A stretch of 64,000 nucleotides of DNA from Candidatus Saccharimonadota bacterium (GCA_020427985.1 JAGQNR010000003.1:62001-126000); one strand, 5' to 3'; counted from the first letter of the stretch, positions 1-8,790 are shown. A program made the numbers and translations. The notes: a model not told the origin generated them from the letters alone.

Positions 1-93
1 AACAACTTCAAATCCAAGCTTTTTATAAAATTTAACGCTCAGGGTTGCGTCGGCCACCCATAGTACCAAACCAGTTACTTTTAGACTATTCAT
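1..93 (-). CDS. VOC/glyoxalase-like protein, N-terminal part only
   Basis: The gene starts at ATG 93-91 and runs off the left edge, so only 31 residues are visible. AGGGGAT lies directly upstream as a Shine-Dalgarno. The peptide has a beta strand, then VADATLSV, then FYKKLGFEVV, which is the typical first module of the vicinal-oxygen-chelate fold (glyoxalase, dioxygenase and bleomycin-resistance proteins). A GNAT acetyltransferase can carry a similar FYxKLGFE stretch, so the family call is moderate. Substrate cannot be predicted. Confidence 0.6.
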   Translation of the reverse strand, partial: MNSLKVTGLVLWVADATLSVKFYKKLGFEVV

Positions 94-105
94 ATCCCCT
101 AGTAT

Positions 106-991
106 CTCAGTCAGTCTATTTGCTTCAAGGTTTTATTTACAACAATACAAACTGTTGTCTATGTTCACAATCAGATCCTACATGCATTGCGTCTACTACC
201 GAATATAAGTAAGCCAATTGATGTACGTAAGTATTTACATCGTTGGAAACAAATTTATCTCCTGTTATTCTTTCCATTTTTGTGCTGAGCTATCTCATAT
301 TGGGGGTTCTCGTATCTAGCAGCCTATGGTGGTGAAGATTACTGGCGTGATTTAGCCGTATATCTATTTCTGTCATTTGGCGCTTTTTTGTTTTTTGTGG
401 CTTGGCAAAATATGCTACGGCTGTTGCAACTAGTTTGGGGGCGCCTCGAAGTCAGTCGTCATCAGAATATACGGCGACGCATGAACTTGCCATTTCATTT
501 GCAACCTCATTATGGACGGATTTTTGGACAAGCTTTCCACTCGTGAATCTCCTGATTGCCAATCGCAAACGTGTTATCTTGCGATGGTCAAACGCTACAA
601 AAAAATTGTAATTGTCGAATCAGGCCATTCAGATAATCCAATAGTGGAGGTGTTGTACACTCAAATAGACTATGCAGAACTCAGCCTTAACCAAATCCGG
701 CTAAAAATAGGTGGAACGATGTACTATATGTGTCCCGATGTCGGTGTGGCCAGCGATATTGCTCACGTTGCCGGAGCGGTGCAAGGAGTAGGCGCAGGAG
801 GTGCTATTGCAATTCATACAATGGCGATATCGCAATCTGGGTTACGAGAACTCTTTACTGCGATTCAGCAGTCGGGTGGAACGGTTTTTATAACGAGTCC
901 GATGCGAGCAATCATTCTTGGGCTGAGGATTGAGGCAGTGTTAACTGTTATTCTTACCAGTGTTTTCGCTGCAACAGCAGTACTACTGTAA
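106..991 (+). pseudogene. Broken membrane-protein gene (internal TGA plus frame change)
   Basis: Frame 1 reads as plausible protein from about 106 to 285, meets TGA at 286-288, and continues in the same frame to 546. It encodes two hydrophobic spans (around IYLLLFFPFLC and LAVYLFLSFGAFLFFVAW) and then an amphipathic basic stretch. Frame 2 (512-991) then gives a soluble part with a glycine/alanine-rich segment (GAVQGVGAGGAIAIH) and a hydrophobic C-terminus ending in a run of V, L and A. I read these as pieces of one decayed gene. The 512-991 part could instead be a separate intact 159-residue protein. No family was recognised and no convincing start was found for the first part. Confidence 0.4.
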
Positions 992-1004
992 GATAGACTC
1001 CACC

Positions 1005-1040
1005 AATAAAAAGAGTCGTTTGTAAGCGACTCTTTTTATT
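1005..1040. terminator. Bidirectional intrinsic terminator
   Basis: A perfect 14-bp inverted repeat (AATAAAAAGAGTCG / CGACTCTTTTTATT) encloses an 8-nt loop. It has A-runs on one side and T-runs on the other, so it can stop transcription from both the broken gene on the left and dnaK on the right. Confidence 0.9.
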
Positions 1041-1060
1041 ATGCTAGGCGACTAGTTAGG

Positions 1061-2983
1061 CTACTTCTTGTCGACGACTTCGCCCTCGATAGGCTCGTCG
1101 TCTTTGCCGGACTTATCCGGTTTTGCCTGTGATGACGAATCCTCAGATGGCGCTTCATCTGAAGCATCTTTAGCGGCCGACTCGTACATCTTGGCGCCGA
1201 TAGGCATTAACACTTCGCTAAGCTCTTTGGCAGCTGACTCAAGATCTTCTTTAGAGGCTTTGTCGTCTTTGACAACCTTTTGAGCCTTTTCGGCAGCTTC
1301 GTCGATGGTTTTGACATCGTCTTCAGACAGTTTATCTTTGTGCTCACGCTTGAGGCTTTCGGCCTGATAAATGGCGCTGTCCAGATGATTTCGCGCTTCG
1401 ACAGCTTCTTTCTTTTGCTTGTCCTCTTCGGCGTGAGCTTCGGCTTCTTTGGCCATTTTCTCAACCTCATCCTTGTCTAAGCTGCCGCTACCCTGAATGG
1501 TAATATTTTGCTCTTTGCCACTGCCCTTGTCCTTGGCAGTGACATTCAAGATGCCGTTGGCGTCAATGTTAAACGTTACCTCAATTTGTGGAATACCGCG
1601 TGGAGCTGGTGGAATGCCATCGAGAATGAAACGACCCAATGACTTATTGCCTTCGGCCATTTCGCGCTCACCCTGCAGCACATGTACCTCTACCTGTGGC
1701 TGGTTGTCGGCCGCAGTGCTAAATACTTCGGACTTACTGGTTGGGATGGTAGTATTGCGCTCGATAAGGCGCGTCATCACTCCACCCATAGTTTCGATAC
1801 CGAGGCTTAGTGGTGTAACGTCGAGTAGCAGCACGTCTTTAACATCACCCTGCAGTACGCCACCCTGAATAGCTGCGCCGATAGCGACAACTTCATCTGG
1901 GTTGACACCTTTCATAGGGTCTTTGCCAAAAATCTTTTTAACCTTTTCAGCGACTGCTGGCATGCGGGTCATACCACCCACCAAGACAACGTTGTCGATT
2001 TCGCTAGCTTTTAGGCCGGCGTCTTTTAGTGCCTTTTCGCAGGGAACAGCAGTCTTGTCGATAAGCTCTCCGACAAGGTCTTCTAGCTTGGCACGGCTCA
2101 GCTTCATCTCGAAGTGCTTTGGACCGTCGGCATCGGCTGTAAGGAATGGTAGGTTGATGTCGACTTCTTGCGCTGTTGAAAGCTCAATTTTAGCTTTCTC
2201 GGCCTCGTCGCGCAGTCGCTGCATAGCGGCATTGTCGTCACGAATGTCGATACCATGCTCTTTCTTGAACTCGTCGGCAAAGTAGTTAACGATTACGCGG
2301 TCAAAGTCGGCACCGCCAAGATGGGTGTCACCATTAGTGCTCTTGACTTCAAATACGCCATCACCCAGCTCAAGCACGCTCACATCAAACGTACCACCAC
2401 CAAGGTCGTAAACAACGATTTTTTCGTCGGCTTTTTTCTTGTCGAGACCATAAGCAAGGGCGGCAGCCGTTGGCTCGTTAATAATACGCTTGACCTCAAG
2501 GCCAGCGATTTTACCGGCGTCTTTGGTAGCATGGCGCTGACTGTCATCGAAGTAAGCTGGTACAGTAATGACTGCTTCGGTGACTGGCTCGCCCAAGAAA
2601 GCTTCGGCATCGGCCTTAAGCTTGCCGAGTATCATGGCACTGATTTCTTCGGGGCTGTACTCTTTGTCACCCATTTTTACTTTGGTGCTATTGCCACTCT
2701 TAACGATTTCGTAACCCATAAGCTTTAGGTCGCGCTGCACCTCTTTGTCGTTAAAGTTACGACCAATGAGTCGCTTTACCTCATACACAGTGTTTTTGGG
2801 GTTAGTCACCTGCTGGCGACGTGCCACTTGTCCAACCAGGCGTTCACCGTTTTTGTTAATAGCAACCACGCTTGGTGTGGTACGGTTGCCCTCGCTATTT
2901 GTAATAATTTCTGGCTTACCAGATTGCATGACCGCCATGGCACTGTTGGTCGTCCCAAGGTCAATTCCAATGATTTTACCCAT
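1061..2983 (-). CDS. dnaK: Chaperone DnaK (Hsp70)
   Basis: Full-length Hsp70 of 640 residues. The N-terminus carries the phosphate-binding loop GIDLGTTNS, and AYGLDKK and GGGTFDVS mark the ATPase domain. The substrate-binding domain ([11 protein letters not shown] onward) is followed by an alpha-helical lid and an acidic tail ending EGEVVDKK. It folds nascent and stress-damaged proteins in the cytosol with GrpE and a J-protein. The start has a strong Shine-Dalgarno (GAGGAG). It follows a 72-residue ORF in one transcript driven by a CIRCE-controlled promoter. No dnaJ is visible in the window, although dnaJ often accompanies dnaK. Confidence 0.98.
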   Translation of the reverse strand: MGKIIGIDLGTTNSAMAVMQSGKPEIITNSEGNRTTPSVVAINKNGERLVGQVARRQQVTNPKNTVYEVKRLIGRNFNDKEVQRDLKLMGYEIVKSGNSTKVKMGDKEYSPEEISAMILGKLKADAEAFLGEPVTEAVITVPAYFDDSQRHATKDAGKIAGLEVKRIINEPTAAALAYGLDKKKADEKIVVYDLGGGTFDVSVLELGDGVFEVKSTNGDTHLGGADFDRVIVNYFADEFKKEHGIDIRDDNAAMQRLRDEAEKAKIELSTAQEVDINLPFLTADADGPKHFEMKLSRAKLEDLVGELIDKTAVPCEKALKDAGLKASEIDNVVLVGGMTRMPAVAEKVKKIFGKDPMKGVNPDEVVAIGAAIQGGVLQGDVKDVLLLDVTPLSLGIETMGGVMTRLIERNTTIPTSKSEVFSTAADNQPQVEVHVLQGEREMAEGNKSLGRFILDGIPPAPRGIPQIEVTFNIDANGILNVTAKDKGSGKEQNITIQGSGSLDKDEVEKMAKEAEAHAEEDKQKKEAVEARNHLDSAIYQAESLKREHKDKLSEDDVKTIDEAAEKAQKVVKDDKASKEDLESAAKELSEVLMPIGAKMYESAAKDASDEAPSEDSSSQAKPDKSGKDDEPIEGEVVDKK

Positions 2984-3001
2984 ATTTTCTTTCTCCTCTA
3001 C

Positions 3002-3220
3002 TTATCGTGTTAAATATGTTTTGTCTATATAAGAATCTAGTCCTAGCTGAGCAATAAAGCGTGCTTCCTGAGGATGCGCTCCTTTTCGCTCTAGGGTAGC
3101 TGTGATGGCTTCCTTAGGCGAACAAGCGAGCATCATGTCTGAGTCAGGTTCAGTGTTCCACCAAATCCAGAAATTTTTTGCAGTTGAATAGAGTTGCTCA
3201 CCAGTTGCTATATTTGTCAT
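3002..3220 (-). CDS. Small protein cotranscribed ahead of dnaK
   Basis: A 72-residue ORF between the CIRCE promoter and dnaK, with AGGAG seven bases before its ATG. It is soluble, contains the aromatic cluster NFWIWW near residues 16-21, and has no recognised domain. The 18-bp gap to dnaK and the absence of another promoter suggest it is the first gene of the dnaK transcript and therefore heat inducible. Function unknown; the position suggests a small stress or chaperone accessory protein, which is inference only. Confidence 0.65.
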   Translation of the reverse strand: MTNIATGEQLYSTAKNFWIWWNTEPDSDMMLACSPKEAITATLERKGAHPQEARFIAQLGLDSYIDKTYLTR

Positions 3221-3273
3221 GCCATCTCCTGTTCGGCTAGCAGTATCACTTTTTGAGTGCTAGTGTAGCTACA

Positions 3274-3301
3274 ATTATAGCAATTGGCACTCACATGTCA
3301 A
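3274..3301 (-). promoter_or_regulatory. dnaK transcript promoter
   Basis: TTGACA (3301-3296) and TATAAT (3279-3274), both perfect hexamers, are separated by 16 bp. The -35 box lies inside the CIRCE operator, so HrcA binding would block polymerase. The predicted start near 3267 leaves a leader of about 46 nt. Confidence 0.85.
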
Positions 3302-3310
3302 GAGTGCTAA
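3284..3310. promoter_or_regulatory. CIRCE operator (HrcA site) for dnaK
   Basis: TTGGCACTC, nine bases, GAGTGCTAA matches the CIRCE consensus TTAGCACTC-N9-GAGTGCTAA with one mismatch. A lone half-site GAGTGCTAG lies 20 bp downstream in the leader (3255-3263). The repressor gene hrcA is encoded 1 kb away and carries its own CIRCE. Confidence 0.95.
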
Positions 3311-3343
3311 AACATATTCTGACTAGTGTGTTTTAGGTTCAGC

Positions 3344-3595
3344 TTATCGCTCTTGTGTGTCTGTTAGCTCAGTGAGTGCAGTGATAATGTCTGCTTCGGT
3401 GGCTTTTGCTAATAAGCCATCGTGACGCAAGTGCAGATTTGCACCCTTAACCAAAAAATCAAGCATAGCTGGGTCGCTAGCATCGGGCAATTGTTTTTCG
3501 GCAATGATTCCTGCCAGCAAAAACGCCCCAATAACGTTCTCGGGAGTTAAGACCTTGGGGTCAATGGTCTCGTGCCGCCGTGGATAAGTTGTCAT
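3344..3595 (-). CDS. Small protein downstream of grpE
   Basis: An 83-residue soluble ORF starting one base after the grpE stop codon, so translation is probably coupled. It includes an alpha-helical central part with LTPENVIGAFLLAG and a C-terminal EADIITALTEL helix. No family recognised. It is the last gene of the hrcA-orf-grpE-orf operon and ends just before the CIRCE region of the next transcript. Coding frame and spacing make it a convincing gene; function unknown. Confidence 0.65.
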   Translation of the reverse strand: MTTYPRRHETIDPKVLTPENVIGAFLLAGIIAEKQLPDASDPAMLDFLVKGANLHLRHDGLLAKATEADIITALTELTDTQER

Positions 3596-3596
3596 G

Positions 3597-4073
3597 TTAA
3601 CCCTTTACGCGAACCATAGCGTGACGTATAACATCTTCGCCCAGGCGGTAACCGCTCTGCAGTTCTTCGCTCACCATTTCTTGTTCGCCGTTTCCCGGCT
3701 CCATACTGACGGCTTCATGGTAATGGGGGTCAAACGGCTCGCCCACTGTCTTAATGCGTTCAACGCCAATGTTTGACAGGGTTTTTTCGAACTGCTTAAC
3801 AATAGACTGGACGCCTTTAACGAAGTCGTTGCCTTCAATATCAGATGGCACATGTCCAAGCGCCCGCTCAAAATTATCAATAATTGGCAGCAAGTCTTTA
3901 ACGACGGTGGCCTTGACCGTTGTGCGGAGCGAAGCAATTTGTTCGTCATGACGACGACGCAAATTGACTGCGTCAGCACGCTCACGCTGCAGGGCCTCGG
4001 TTAGTTGGGCGCTTTCGGCAGCAAGTTGTTCAGCAATAGCTTTGTAGTCGGTGTCGTCTTTTTTCTTTGTCAC
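3597..4073 (-). CDS. grpE: Nucleotide exchange factor GrpE
   Basis: A 158-residue GrpE that stimulates ADP release from DnaK. It has an N-terminal coiled coil (roughly residues 10-60, rich in A, E, L and Q), then the conserved VVKDLLPIIDNFERALG segment, and a C-terminal beta domain with PFDPHYHEAV and GYRLGEDVIRHAMVRV. The last two are signature regions of the family. Its start overlaps the upstream small ORF by 4 bp. Shorter than the E. coli protein (197 residues) because the N-terminal extension is reduced. Confidence 0.97.
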   Translation of the reverse strand: MTKKKDDTDYKAIAEQLAAESAQLTEALQRERADAVNLRRRHDEQIASLRTTVKATVVKDLLPIIDNFERALGHVPSDIEGNDFVKGVQSIVKQFEKTLSNIGVERIKTVGEPFDPHYHEAVSMEPGNGEQEMVSEELQSGYRLGEDVIRHAMVRVKG

Positions 4074-4276
4074 TGTTTCGTATCTCCTTGTAATATCTGT
4101 GAGAGTTCGTTGGTGAATGCGTTTACTCCAAGCACAAGCTCGCCATATGCACGCATACCATGCTCGGGCACATAGCTTTTACGAAAATCTTTAAGGGCCT
4201 GCGCAAAATCTTGGTCAGAGAGGTTGCTCTGCCATATATCGTAAAGAAACATAAAAGCTTCTGCGTTCGGGGTCAT
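4070..4276 (-). CDS. Small protein between hrcA and grpE
   Basis: A 68-residue soluble, helical ORF overlapping hrcA by 4 bp (ATGA type) and grpE by 4 bp, so it is almost certainly translationally coupled within the heat-shock operon. It contains DIWQSNLSDQDFAQALKDFRKSYVPEHG. No known family recognised. Its position between repressor and exchange factor suggests a role in stress response, but that is only inference. Confidence 0.65.
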   Translation of the reverse strand: MTPNAEAFMFLYDIWQSNLSDQDFAQALKDFRKSYVPEHGMRAYGELVLGVNAFTNELSQILQGDTKQ

Positions 4277-4971
4277 AATACCTCCTCGAGAGTTTTGCCA
4301 GCGTGCGCGACCAGCATCATAACGTCACGGTAGCTCTGCCGAGTGGGACCCAGGGTGCCAATGTAACTATGGTCGCTATAAGGGCTACGGAACTTACTAA
4401 TCACTAGACTAACATCGGCACTGCGGCCAATGGGGTTTTCGGCCCCAATATAGACACTTAATGGTTCGTTAGGACGGGCTTCGCGGAGCCATGGCTCAAG
4501 GTTATCGAGAAGACGCGCCACCTGTTGCACCTGCTCGCCACCATGAAACTCTGGCTGAGCAAACAGATTGCTCAGGCCACTAATATACAACTGGTTGCCA
4601 ATGGTCGCAAGACCGAGATTATGTGTCAGCTCGACAAGAGTATCAACGGCATTGCGAATTGCCCGCTCGGGGAGACCGCTCCCCTGCAGGCGAGTGGTGA
4701 GTGCCCGTTCGGCTCGACCCTCTGCAGGGACCAAATGGGCTTCGGCAATATGATTAACATAGTAGCGATAGCCTTTGTCGGTGGGGGTACGCCCAGCACT
4801 CGTATGCGGCTGGCGAATATAGCCCATCTGCTCGAGTGCTGCCATTTCTGACCGAACGGTTGCAGACGACACATTAAAGGCTTTGGCAAGCAAGCTACTC
4901 CCGACTGGCACGGCTACTTCGGCATACTGCTCAATGATGGCACTAAGTATTTGCTTTTGTCTAGGACTCAT
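4273..4971 (-). CDS. hrcA: Heat-shock repressor HrcA (short form)
   Basis: The repressor of CIRCE-bearing operons. The N-terminal winged helix (residues 1-75 from this start) contains QILSAIIEQYAEVAVPVGS, SATVRSEMAALEQMGYI and HTSAGRTPTDKGYRYYV, all typical of HrcA. The C-terminal part ends in YIGTLGPTRQSYRDVMMLV, the usual family ending. At 232 residues it is about 100 shorter than classical HrcA. I chose ATG 4971 rather than the ATG eight codons earlier, because the upstream start lies within the CIRCE palindrome and promoter. The -10 box ends 6 bp before this ATG, so the mRNA is probably leaderless. Confidence 0.93.
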   Translation of the reverse strand: MSPRQKQILSAIIEQYAEVAVPVGSSLLAKAFNVSSATVRSEMAALEQMGYIRQPHTSAGRTPTDKGYRYYVNHIAEAHLVPAEGRAERALTTRLQGSGLPERAIRNAVDTLVELTHNLGLATIGNQLYISGLSNLFAQPEFHGGEQVQQVARLLDNLEPWLREARPNEPLSVYIGAENPIGRSADVSLVISKFRSPYSDHSYIGTLGPTRQSYRDVMMLVAHAGKTLEEVL

Positions 4972-4977
4972 GTCATA

Positions 4978-5018
4978 AGTATAGCATACTGGCACTCAAT
5001 TGTCTAGAGTGCCAGTAT
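4978..5018 (-). promoter_or_regulatory. CIRCE operator and promoter of hrcA operon
   Basis: CTGGCACTC-N9-GAGTGCCAG (4989-5015) is a CIRCE element extended to 12-bp arms. TAGACA (5006-5001) sits in its spacer, 17 bp from TATACT (4983-4978). Transcription should start at or next to the hrcA ATG (4971). HrcA thus autoregulates hrcA-orf-grpE-orf. Confidence 0.92.
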
Positions 5019-5055
5019 ACCGTGCCCTGGTTGAGCAGTTGTTGGGTGTTGGGTA

Positions 5056-6825
5056 CTAAGCGTGAAGCTTGTAGCGCTTGGCTTTCCAGGTATGGACTGC
5101 CTTGGCACTGCCAAAGAGGACTACAGAAGCAAGCAGGAATGGTACAATCGCTTGTCCAGTGTCGGCTAGGGCTCCCCTGCCAGACCCAGCTGCGGTGTCT
5201 ACTGGAGTTGTTGAGTCAGTCGCACCGAGTACTCCAACGTAGAGTGGGTCATCGAGTACGCCGTTGACCGTAGCGTCGCTGTCAAAGTTAACGCCGTCCA
5301 CGATGGTGTAGGTAGCAACTGTTGCAGTAGCGGTATTGCGGACCGTAAATTGTGAGGTGACGTCGGTCGGTGCTGAGGTGGCAGTTTTTTTGTAGAAGCG
5401 TAGCTTGGAGGTGTCGGGGTACAGTTTGCCAAGGGTTATATCGATGGTTGCCTGTCCGCCTGCAGCAGTACAGTTAATCGAGAAGTCAAAGCCACCAAGC
5501 ATAGTAACGCCTGTTTCTGGCACAGTTACTCCAGTAGGTGAAGCTGTTGTGCCACTAACAAAGTTGTTACAAGTGCCGGCAGTGACGTTCATGACCGCCT
5601 TACGGATTGCATCGACTTCTGTGGATGGAGTGGTGCTGTAGTCGAAGGTGGAGGTCCCCGTAGCTGGTGGAGTAGTAGGCTGGTTAAGAGCAGCACCTAG
5701 GTCTAGGCGAGTCCAACCAATATTTGCCGTTGTAGCTGCAGTGCCAGTCGTATCAAGTGGGTAACCCGAATCAATTGCCGTACTTACAAGAATTTGCTCT
5801 TTTTCTGCCTGAGTGGCCGTTGGGTAGGCATAGTCTAGTAGCTCATAGCTGTAATCTGGCGCTTGAAAGGTTTGTCCAGCCGCGCCAACACGTGTAAATC
5901 CGTAGGTGAGTTTGTCGCGAGCATAGGCCCTAGCATCTGTGTTTGACATAGTTGGTGGGCTGCTTGCGATGCATTCAGCGATTGTTTTACCACAATGTGC
6001 CTCAATAGCACTGCGGAGTTGCGTACGTGCGGCATCAAACTTTGCCTTCCAGGTATCGTCGTGCATACGGTAAGCAATCATGCGTGTCGCAATAGCGCGG
6101 CCAGCAATAACATCAAGCGGGTAATGTACACCGGCTACAACACGGCCATTTGCAACATATGCAGTCCGTGCCATAATCTGTGGCGCCAACTCGGGGAGCA
6201 TTATGGCGAGACCAACCCCTTCGTTCCACGCTATCATAGAGTGGCCCGATGGATAGCTAAGGCTTGGACAAGTGCCAGAGTCGTAGCCAGGAATGGTGTT
6301 TATGCCAGACAAACGGCAATATGGGCGAAGGTAGTTATAGTGCTCTTTGGCGGTATCTGCAGAACCCCACTCCTGTTTGAGGTATGCGTTGTTGGTGTCA
6401 CCAACAGTAGCCTGAGCAAGAAGTGTATTCGCTAACGATACTTCTCCGGCAGAGTTTGCCGCATTATAGGCGTTCTTTATGTCAGTACCAGCGTAATCGA
6501 GCGACATTAAAGACGAAGCGGTGTAGGGATACTGGTCAAAAGTATATGATTCGTTGTGTTCTGCAGGTGTTGCCCCATTATTGATTGCTGTGGCCTTAGC
6601 GTCATTTTCACTGATTGTAGACGGTGGCAAGCTCGAAAAGCCATCAAGCATAGGCCAAATTGATGGGTCGGCATTTGAATCAAATACAGCGGCCCGGGCC
6701 ACTGTTGCGGTCATACCTGCAAATACAAGTGCAAATACAAGTGTACCAATAATCCCAATTGGCTTTATGGAGAATTTATTTAATCGTGCCCTTCTTTGAC
6801 AATCCAAAACATATAGACGTGACAT
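5056..6825 (-). CDS. Secreted PAP2-family phosphatase with LAxTG wall-sorting signal
   Basis: A 589-residue extracytoplasmic acid phosphatase-like protein. A basic N-terminus and hydrophobic segment (about 22-43) ending ARA-A form a signal peptide. The three PAP2 motifs are present: K160-x6-R167-P168, PSGH 192-195, and R228-x5-H234-x3-D238, the catalytic set. The C-terminal third is beta-rich. The last 37 residues have LADTG (553-557), a hydrophobic span and a basic tail (KAKRYK), the layout of a sortase substrate. Start supported by AAGGAG. The phosphate donor is unknown. Monocistronic, with a TTGACA promoter upstream. Confidence 0.85.
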   Translation of the reverse strand: MSRLYVLDCQRRARLNKFSIKPIGIIGTLVFALVFAGMTATVARAAVFDSNADPSIWPMLDGFSSLPPSTISENDAKATAINNGATPAEHNESYTFDQYPYTASSLMSLDYAGTDIKNAYNAANSAGEVSLANTLLAQATVGDTNNAYLKQEWGSADTAKEHYNYLRPYCRLSGINTIPGYDSGTCPSLSYPSGHSMIAWNEGVGLAIMLPELAPQIMARTAYVANGRVVAGVHYPLDVIAGRAIATRMIAYRMHDDTWKAKFDAARTQLRSAIEAHCGKTIAECIASSPPTMSNTDARAYARDKLTYGFTRVGAAGQTFQAPDYSYELLDYAYPTATQAEKEQILVSTAIDSGYPLDTTGTAATTANIGWTRLDLGAALNQPTTPPATGTSTFDYSTTPSTEVDAIRKAVMNVTAGTCNNFVSGTTASPTGVTVPETGVTMLGGFDFSINCTAAGGQATIDITLGKLYPDTSKLRFYKKTATSAPTDVTSQFTVRNTATATVATYTIVDGVNFDSDATVNGVLDDPLYVGVLGATDSTTPVDTAAGSGRGALADTGQAIVPFLLASVVLFGSAKAVHTWKAKRYKLHA

Positions 6826-6875
6826 TTTGAGCTCCTTGTGTGTTTTAGGTGTTTCATTTTTTATAAACTATTAGC

Positions 6876-6905
6876 AGGGTAGCATGTTCAAAACTCTTAT
6901 GTCAA
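6876..6905 (-). promoter_or_regulatory. Promoter of the PAP2 phosphatase gene
   Basis: TTGACA (6905-6900) and TACCCT (6881-6876) are separated by 18 bp. The predicted leader of about 45 nt carries AAGGAG before the start codon. The rest of the 207-bp gap to gmk is AT-rich with nothing else evident. Confidence 0.55.
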
Positions 6906-7032
6906 TAGGGTAATTCTTATCTGTTAAATGTTGTTTTGAAAGATATATTCTGCAAAAAATATTATTGCTTTTATAACAACGTTTTACGTTTTCGAGTCAC
7001 TGTAAGGTGATACATGCTGCCCTGTTACCTGA

Positions 7033-7752
7033 CTAGCGACTACTAGTGAGTTCTTGCAGAATGCGCTCTGCCCAAACGTGGAAGCTGCGGTCAATCTGAT
7101 TAAACTCATCACCCGCCTTGTGGGCAATAGCGTAAGCTGCATGAGTCGCTTCGACAATATTTTCATTTACAATAAAGTGATAATAGGGTTGAGAGAGTGC
7201 AATCTCTAGTTCCATAATGGCACTCTTGCGACGGACCGGCCATGCCTCGTTAAAAGCAGCGTCATTTGGATAGCGGTTACGCATACGTTTAACCCACTCG
7301 TCGTAGCTTGGGGGAACAACGAAAATTGCAATCACTTTATCGGACAGCTTTTTAAAAGCTGCAACACCCTGAACGTCAACATCAATGATAGGTACCTTGC
7401 CGCTTTGCGCCGCAATCTCAAACTCAGATGCCAGTACACCGTTTATCTTGCCATGAACATTGGCAGCCTCTAGATATTCACGGTTTTGCAACTTTGCAAC
7501 TGCCTGTTCAGTGGTCAAGAAATGATAGTCGACCCCTGAAACTTCCATGACTCCATCATTCTCACGTGGCGCCCTTGTAGTGCTAGTAACGACATGGTGA
7601 TACTCGCCCGTTTTAAGCAGCTCATTCATAATGGTGTTTTTGCCTGCGCTAGTAATACCTGCAAAGATAATTAAAGGCTGGCTTTGGAGTGCCCGAATAG
7701 ATGTATTGCTCGGTGCGTACGTGCTAAGTAGTGCTTGTGTATCGTCTGTCAT
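7033..7752 (-). CDS. gmk: Guanylate kinase
   Basis: Phosphorylates GMP to GDP. A variant P-loop GITSAGKNT lies at residues 32-40 (classical form GxSGxGKS/T). It is followed by VTSTTRAPRENDGVMEVSGVDYHFLT, the GMP-binding region, and IIDVDVQGV, the strand that follows it. The C-terminal half has the lid and EIALSQPYYHFIVNE. Length 239 residues, slightly longer than usual because of an N-terminal extension. TATAAC ends 6 bp before the ATG, suggesting a leaderless transcript. Divergent from the peroxiredoxin gene. Confidence 0.93.
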   Translation of the reverse strand: MTDDTQALLSTYAPSNTSIRALQSQPLIIFAGITSAGKNTIMNELLKTGEYHHVVTSTTRAPRENDGVMEVSGVDYHFLTTEQAVAKLQNREYLEAANVHGKINGVLASEFEIAAQSGKVPIIDVDVQGVAAFKKLSDKVIAIFVVPPSYDEWVKRMRNRYPNDAAFNEAWPVRRKSAIMELEIALSQPYYHFIVNENIVEATHAAYAIAHKAGDEFNQIDRSFHVWAERILQELTSSR

Positions 7753-7835
7753 GCAACAGTTATACCAGATGTGGGGTTGCTTACAAAATTATCATGACAT
7801 ATGTGGTAGAGTAATGGTACGTAATTGGAGACCCT

Positions 7836-8303
7836 ATGCAAAACACACCAGCACCCGACTTTACTTTGCTCGACCAAGATGGCAAGCTACACTCACTGGC
7901 CGACTACCGTGGGCGCTGGGTGGTGTTGTACTTTTACCCTATGGATGGCACTCCTGGCTGCACAACAGAAGCGTGCCAGTTCCGCGACGCACGCGATGCC
8001 ATAGCTGAGTTTGGCAACGCCGCCGTGCTGGGTGTGAGTAAAGATTCTGTAGCCAGTCACCGCAAGTTTGCCGACAAGCAAAGCCTCAATTTTACGCTCC
8101 TAAGCGATCCTGAACACCGTGTAATTGAGGCGTATGACTCCTGGGACCCCAAATTCTTCTTTGGTAAGGAGTTTCTTGGTACACGTCGTAACACATTCCT
8201 CATCCGCCCCGACGGAACCATTGCCAAAGAGTATCGAGGAGTCGACCCGGCCAAACATGCCGCCGAAATCATCGCCGACCTGCAGTCACTGCAAAACGCC
8301 TAG
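7836..8303 (+). CDS. bcp: Thioredoxin-dependent peroxiredoxin (BCP/PrxQ type)
   Basis: Reduces hydrogen peroxide and organic hydroperoxides. In PMDGTPGCTTEAC the peroxidatic Cys42 and resolving Cys47 are five residues apart, as in the BCP subfamily. The downstream VLGVSKDSVASHRKFADK and FLIRPDGTIAKEYRGVDP are family signatures. Length 155 is typical. A GGAG Shine-Dalgarno precedes the ATG, so this gene has a leader, unlike its divergent neighbour gmk. Confidence 0.96.
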   Translation: MQNTPAPDFTLLDQDGKLHSLADYRGRWVVLYFYPMDGTPGCTTEACQFRDARDAIAEFGNAAVLGVSKDSVASHRKFADKQSLNFTLLSDPEHRVIEAYDSWDPKFFFGKEFLGTRRNTFLIRPDGTIAKEYRGVDPAKHAAEIIADLQSLQNA

Positions 8304-8338
8304 TTTCACCTGGGACGGTTAAATAACTTCTTATTATT

Positions 8339-8715
8339 TTACCTGGTTTGTTGTGCGATACGGTGCGCAACCGTCCCTGCGCCTGCAAGCAATGTAGCTT
8401 TTTGCGCAGGACTGTCGACATTATGATAGCCATATTGACCAATGTGCTCCCGCCAAGCATATGACCCAAATAACATATTACCCTCTACCCCCATGCACGC
8501 ACAGTTTCCTAGAACACTAAGCTCAAGATGTCCACGACAGAGCTCGCGTGTCCAGAACCCAAATCCACTACCTTTGGCCTCCTCAAGTATTCGTCGAGGA
8601 ACACTCGGAACCGCTTATCATCAACCAAAAACTTCTTTGCTTCGCTATCAAAACGGACCTCAATAGGCGAGTAGGCCTGATAAGACTCAACAAGCATGTC
8701 TGTGTAGTGTCCCAT
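8339..8715 (-). pseudogene. Hypothetical gene interrupted by a one-base frameshift
   Basis: The first frame runs from ATG 8715 to residue DEYL, then meets a stop at 8509. Slipping back one base at about 8587 joins it to an open frame that continues EEAKGSGFGFWTRELC...MLFGSYAWREHIGQYG and stops at 8339. Together they give a coherent soluble protein of about 125 residues. The second part reads as real protein in composition, so I treat them as one gene. TACGAT ends 7 bp before the ATG. No family recognised. A sequencing deletion or programmed slip is possible. Confidence 0.55.
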
Positions 8716-8790
8716 TTGTCTTATCGTATCACTATAATGAAGGCTGGCTCATACGATTCGCTTCGGTAGCCTGAGACTTATTGCTAAATA

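Noticed and set aside
1497-1868. Plus-strand ORFs antisense to dnaK
   Set aside because: They mirror dnaK codon bias; none has start signals.
5022-5267. Plus-strand ORF over the end of the PAP2 gene
   Set aside because: Shadow of a well-supported coding region on the other strand, without promoter or ribosome site.
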